Of a DNA stretch of 34,658 bases, positions 33,084 to 34,658 are shown one piece after another. A program made the position numbers and the translations under genes. The DNA lies in assembly GCA_019241425.1 (NCBI GenBank), contig JAFAXA010000036.1:1-34658 (forward strand). Direction: 5' to 3'. The stretch comes from Acetobacteraceae bacterium. Lineage in GTDB: Bacteria > Pseudomonadota > Alphaproteobacteria > Acetobacterales > Acetobacteraceae. Position 1 is the stretch's first letter. Each line of letters starts with the position of its first letter. Under the pieces are notes generated by a model that saw nothing but the letters and a program-made list of their open reading frames with translations, made no database searches and was not told the origin of the DNA.

Positions 33084-33833
33084 TCAGGCCGGCCCGACCA
33101 GCGCGAACATCGCGCCTTGCGGGTCCTTCGCGTGGATGATGAAGGCGCCTCCCGGGATTTCGGCCGGTTCGCGCAGAACGGCTCCGCCCGCCCCGCCGAT
33201 CCGTTCGACGCCGGCACGGATGCTTTCCGTTCCGAAGTAATAAAGCCAGCCGGGCCGCTGCCCGTCCTGAGCTTTGAGCATACCGCCGATCTGTGGGCTG
33301 CCCGACTTGAAGATCTGATAGGTTCCCATCGGTCCCATATCCATCGCATCGCCTTTGGACCAACCGAACTGCTCGGCGTAGAACGCGAACGCCGCGACCG
33401 GATCGGTCGTGTGCAGCTCGTGCCAATGCCCGTGCCCGGGCTTGCCCTGGTCGAATGCTTGGCTCGGCTGTTCCGAGGCGCCCTGAATGAAGGCGAGAGC
33501 CGCTCCCTGCGGATCGGAAAGCAGTGCCAGCCGTCCGACGCCCGGAATCTCCCAGGGGCCTTTATGCAAGCTGCCGCCCGATGTCTTAAAGCGCGCAACC
33601 GCATCGTCGATGTCGGGCGTCGCGATATAGCCGAGCCAGAACGGCTGGCTCATGCCCTCCGGAAGCTGCATGACGCCGCCGACGCCCGCGCCCTTCGCGT
33701 TGACGATCGCATAGCGTTGGGGACTGCCGGGAAAATCCTGGGACTCCCAGCCGAGAACCTCGCCGTAGAAGCGCAAAGCCGCGTCGATGTCACTCGTCAC
33801 AAGCTCGTACCAAACGAACTGGTTCGCAGTCAT
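33084..33833 (-). CDS. Two-domain VOC (glyoxalase/dioxygenase superfamily) protein
   Basis: A 249-residue cytoplasmic protein of two similar VOC halves. The first opens VWYELVTSDIDAALRFYGEVLGW and the second GHWHELHTTDPVAAFAFYAEQFGW; each continues with a VGGVMQLP- or IGGMLKAQ-type strand and ends DPQGAALAFIQ or DPQGAMFALVGPA. The layout matches the VOC proteins often found near SRPBCC/AHSA1 genes in actinobacteria and proteobacteria. The metal-ligand positions (E/H) are only partly conserved in the first half, so catalytic activity is uncertain. The start at 33833 is backed by AAGGAAG; the longer frame up to 34076 overlaps the GST gene and is rejected. Third in the SRPBCC-GST-VOC run. Confidence 0.88.
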   Translation of the reverse strand: MTANQFVWYELVTSDIDAALRFYGEVLGWESQDFPGSPQRYAIVNAKGAGVGGVMQLPEGMSQPFWLGYIATPDIDDAVARFKTSGGSLHKGPWEIPGVGRLALLSDPQGAALAFIQGASEQPSQAFDQGKPGHGHWHELHTTDPVAAFAFYAEQFGWSKGDAMDMGPMGTYQIFKSGSPQIGGMLKAQDGQRPGWLYYFGTESIRAGVERIGGAGGAVLREPAEIPGGAFIIHAKDPQGAMFALVGPA

Positions 33834-33865
33834 GGCGAAGCTTCCTTTTGCGATGGGGTCGGTGA

Positions 33866-34528
33866 TCAGTACCGGTCGGGCGGAGCACCGCCCGGAAACA
33901 AGGCTCGGGACGGCCGCGCATCTTCGACGCATCGGGCGAAAGAGGGCCGGGCGCGGAGACGGCCCAGATAAGCGGCGAGTGCCGGGTAGCCGCCCAGCGG
34001 ATGAACCCAGTCGGCATAGAACAGTGAAGGAGCCGCAGCACAGTCGGCGAGACTGAACTGACCGGCGGCCGCCCATTCAAGCGAAGCCATGCGGGCGTCA
34101 AGCCAGCCATACGCCTTGTCCAACAATGCGTGCGCCCGGTCGACGCCGTACGGATCCCGCATCGTTTCAGGCCGGGTCCGGTCGAACACGACGGTCATCA
34201 TCGGCGTCATGACGTAGTTGTCGAAAATACGATCGAGCATGCGTACTTCGAGCGCTGCGCCCGGGTCCGGCGGAATAAGCGGTGCCGGGTCGGGAACGCG
34301 TTGGTCCAGCCACTCGATGATGATCGTCGACTCGACGATGGTCCGTCCGTCCGCCCGCAATACGGGGAAACGGTCGAGCGGCCACAGCGCGTGGCGCTCC
34401 TCGATCGCTGCAGGATTGTCCGAGGACAGCAGCCTCAGCTCGAACGGGGCATCTTTCTCGTAAAAAGCAATGAACGCCTTTTGGCAATACGATGAAAACG
34501 GATGCGCGTAGAGAAGCGGAATGCTCAT
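33866..34528 (-). CDS. Glutathione S-transferase family protein
   Basis: A 220-residue protein with an N-terminal thioredoxin-like domain (LLYAHPFSSYCQKAFIAFYEKDAPFE, cis-Pro in DRFPVLRADG, then ESTIIIEWLDQ for the glutathione gamma-Glu) and a helical C-terminal domain (WAAAGQFSLADCAAAPSLFYADW). SSYCQK places Ser/Cys where GSTs activate glutathione. Function is likely detoxification or another glutathione-dependent reaction. The ATG overlaps the stop of the upstream SRPBCC gene by four bases (ATGA), and the VOC gene follows after 32 bp, so all three are one operon. Substrate unknown. Confidence 0.9.
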   Translation of the reverse strand: MSIPLLYAHPFSSYCQKAFIAFYEKDAPFELRLLSSDNPAAIEERHALWPLDRFPVLRADGRTIVESTIIIEWLDQRVPDPAPLIPPDPGAALEVRMLDRIFDNYVMTPMMTVVFDRTRPETMRDPYGVDRAHALLDKAYGWLDARMASLEWAAAGQFSLADCAAAPSLFYADWVHPLGGYPALAAYLGRLRARPSFARCVEDARPSRALFPGGAPPDRY

Positions 34529-34656
34529 GCGGGCGCTTGCTCCGCGGGGGACGAGAAATGGCGGCGCAGCTTGTCGAGCGAGCCGTTCCAGCCCCATTCG
34601 TGACCACGCGCCGACTCGTCCGACGGCAGTTGCGCGTGCGTCAGCGTAAATTCCGT
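34525..34656 (-). CDS. SRPBCC/AHSA1 family protein (C-terminal part, cut by window edge)
   Basis: Only the last 43 residues are inside the window. They read TEFTLTHAQLPSDESARGHEWGWNGSLDKLRRHF in spaced form: the LTH..LP..E...GHEWGW..SLDKL end is the conserved C-terminal helix of SRPBCC (activator of Hsp90 ATPase 1-like) proteins that bind hydrophobic ligands. The stop overlaps the GST start by four bases. Genes of this type often accompany VOC proteins and an ArsR regulator, which would lie beyond the right edge. Confidence 0.8.
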   Translation of the reverse strand, partial: TEFTLTHAQLPSDESARGHEWGWNGSLDKLRRHFSSPAEQAPA

Positions 34657-34658
34657 CC

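Overview
The window is about 34.7 kb of GC-rich, densely packed chromosomal DNA. The gene types point to an aerobic alphaproteobacterium, probably Rhodospirillales or Hyphomicrobiales-like: a GlcDEF glycolate oxidase, an alpha-type phasin, paired CaiB/HMG-CoA-lyase genes, CsbD, AmpG and Tat-exported haem proteins. I could not fix the genus. I see no rRNA, tRNA, CRISPR array, insertion sequence or replication origin.

Layout. (1) 1-5026, minus strand: an apparent five-gene operon read leftwards, with a D-2-hydroxyacid dehydrogenase, a CaiB/BaiF CoA-transferase, an HMG-CoA-lyase-family protein, a FluC fluoride channel fused to a Usp-like domain, and a class A beta-lactamase-like serine hydrolase cut by the window edge. 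(2) 5252-9334, plus: glcD-glcE-glcF, divergent from (1). Together (1) and (2) look like a 2-hydroxyacid/2-ketoacid module: glycolate-type acids are oxidised, other acids are probably activated to CoA esters and cleaved. (3) 9336-11020, minus: an AmpG-type permease overlapping a small LprI-like secreted protein. (4) 11535-16666, plus: a RoxA-like di-haem c-type cytochrome, then a Tat-signal cytochrome P450 interrupted by one frameshift, then an MFS transporter. This is the most unusual part of the window: an exported P450 beside an exported di-haem oxygenase/peroxidase relative. (5) 16728-18529: CsbD, a strong bidirectional terminator, a phasin with a near-perfect TGCAATGC/GCATTGCA operator-like palindrome upstream, and a flavin reductase. 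(6) 18551-22054: a DsbA-like exported oxidoreductase, a lipoprotein relative of gamma-glutamyltransferase, and an aminotransferase.

(7) 22076-33039: a surface-glycan or glycosylation region. It holds an SMR/EamA-type small carrier, a GT-C-like membrane glycosyltransferase, a 1183-residue carbohydrate-binding protein ending in four near-identical CBM60-like repeats of 121 residues, a GtrB-type polyprenyl-phosphate glycosyltransferase, and two tandem paralogous multi-spanning membrane proteins of the PTPS-related family. Carrier, polyprenyl-P-sugar synthase and GT-C proteins resemble the three-component glycosylation cassettes of other bacteria, and the CBM-rich protein could be a client or glycan-binding partner. 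(8) 33084-34658, minus: an SRPBCC/AHSA1 protein (partial), a glutathione S-transferase and a two-domain VOC/glyoxalase protein, apparently one operon.

The three intergenic stretches over 300 bp (11021-11534, 22457-22826, 27889-28512) lie upstream of genes and hold no convincing gene. Several start codons are GTG or TTG and were chosen from ribosome-binding sites, overlaps and family alignment by eye.
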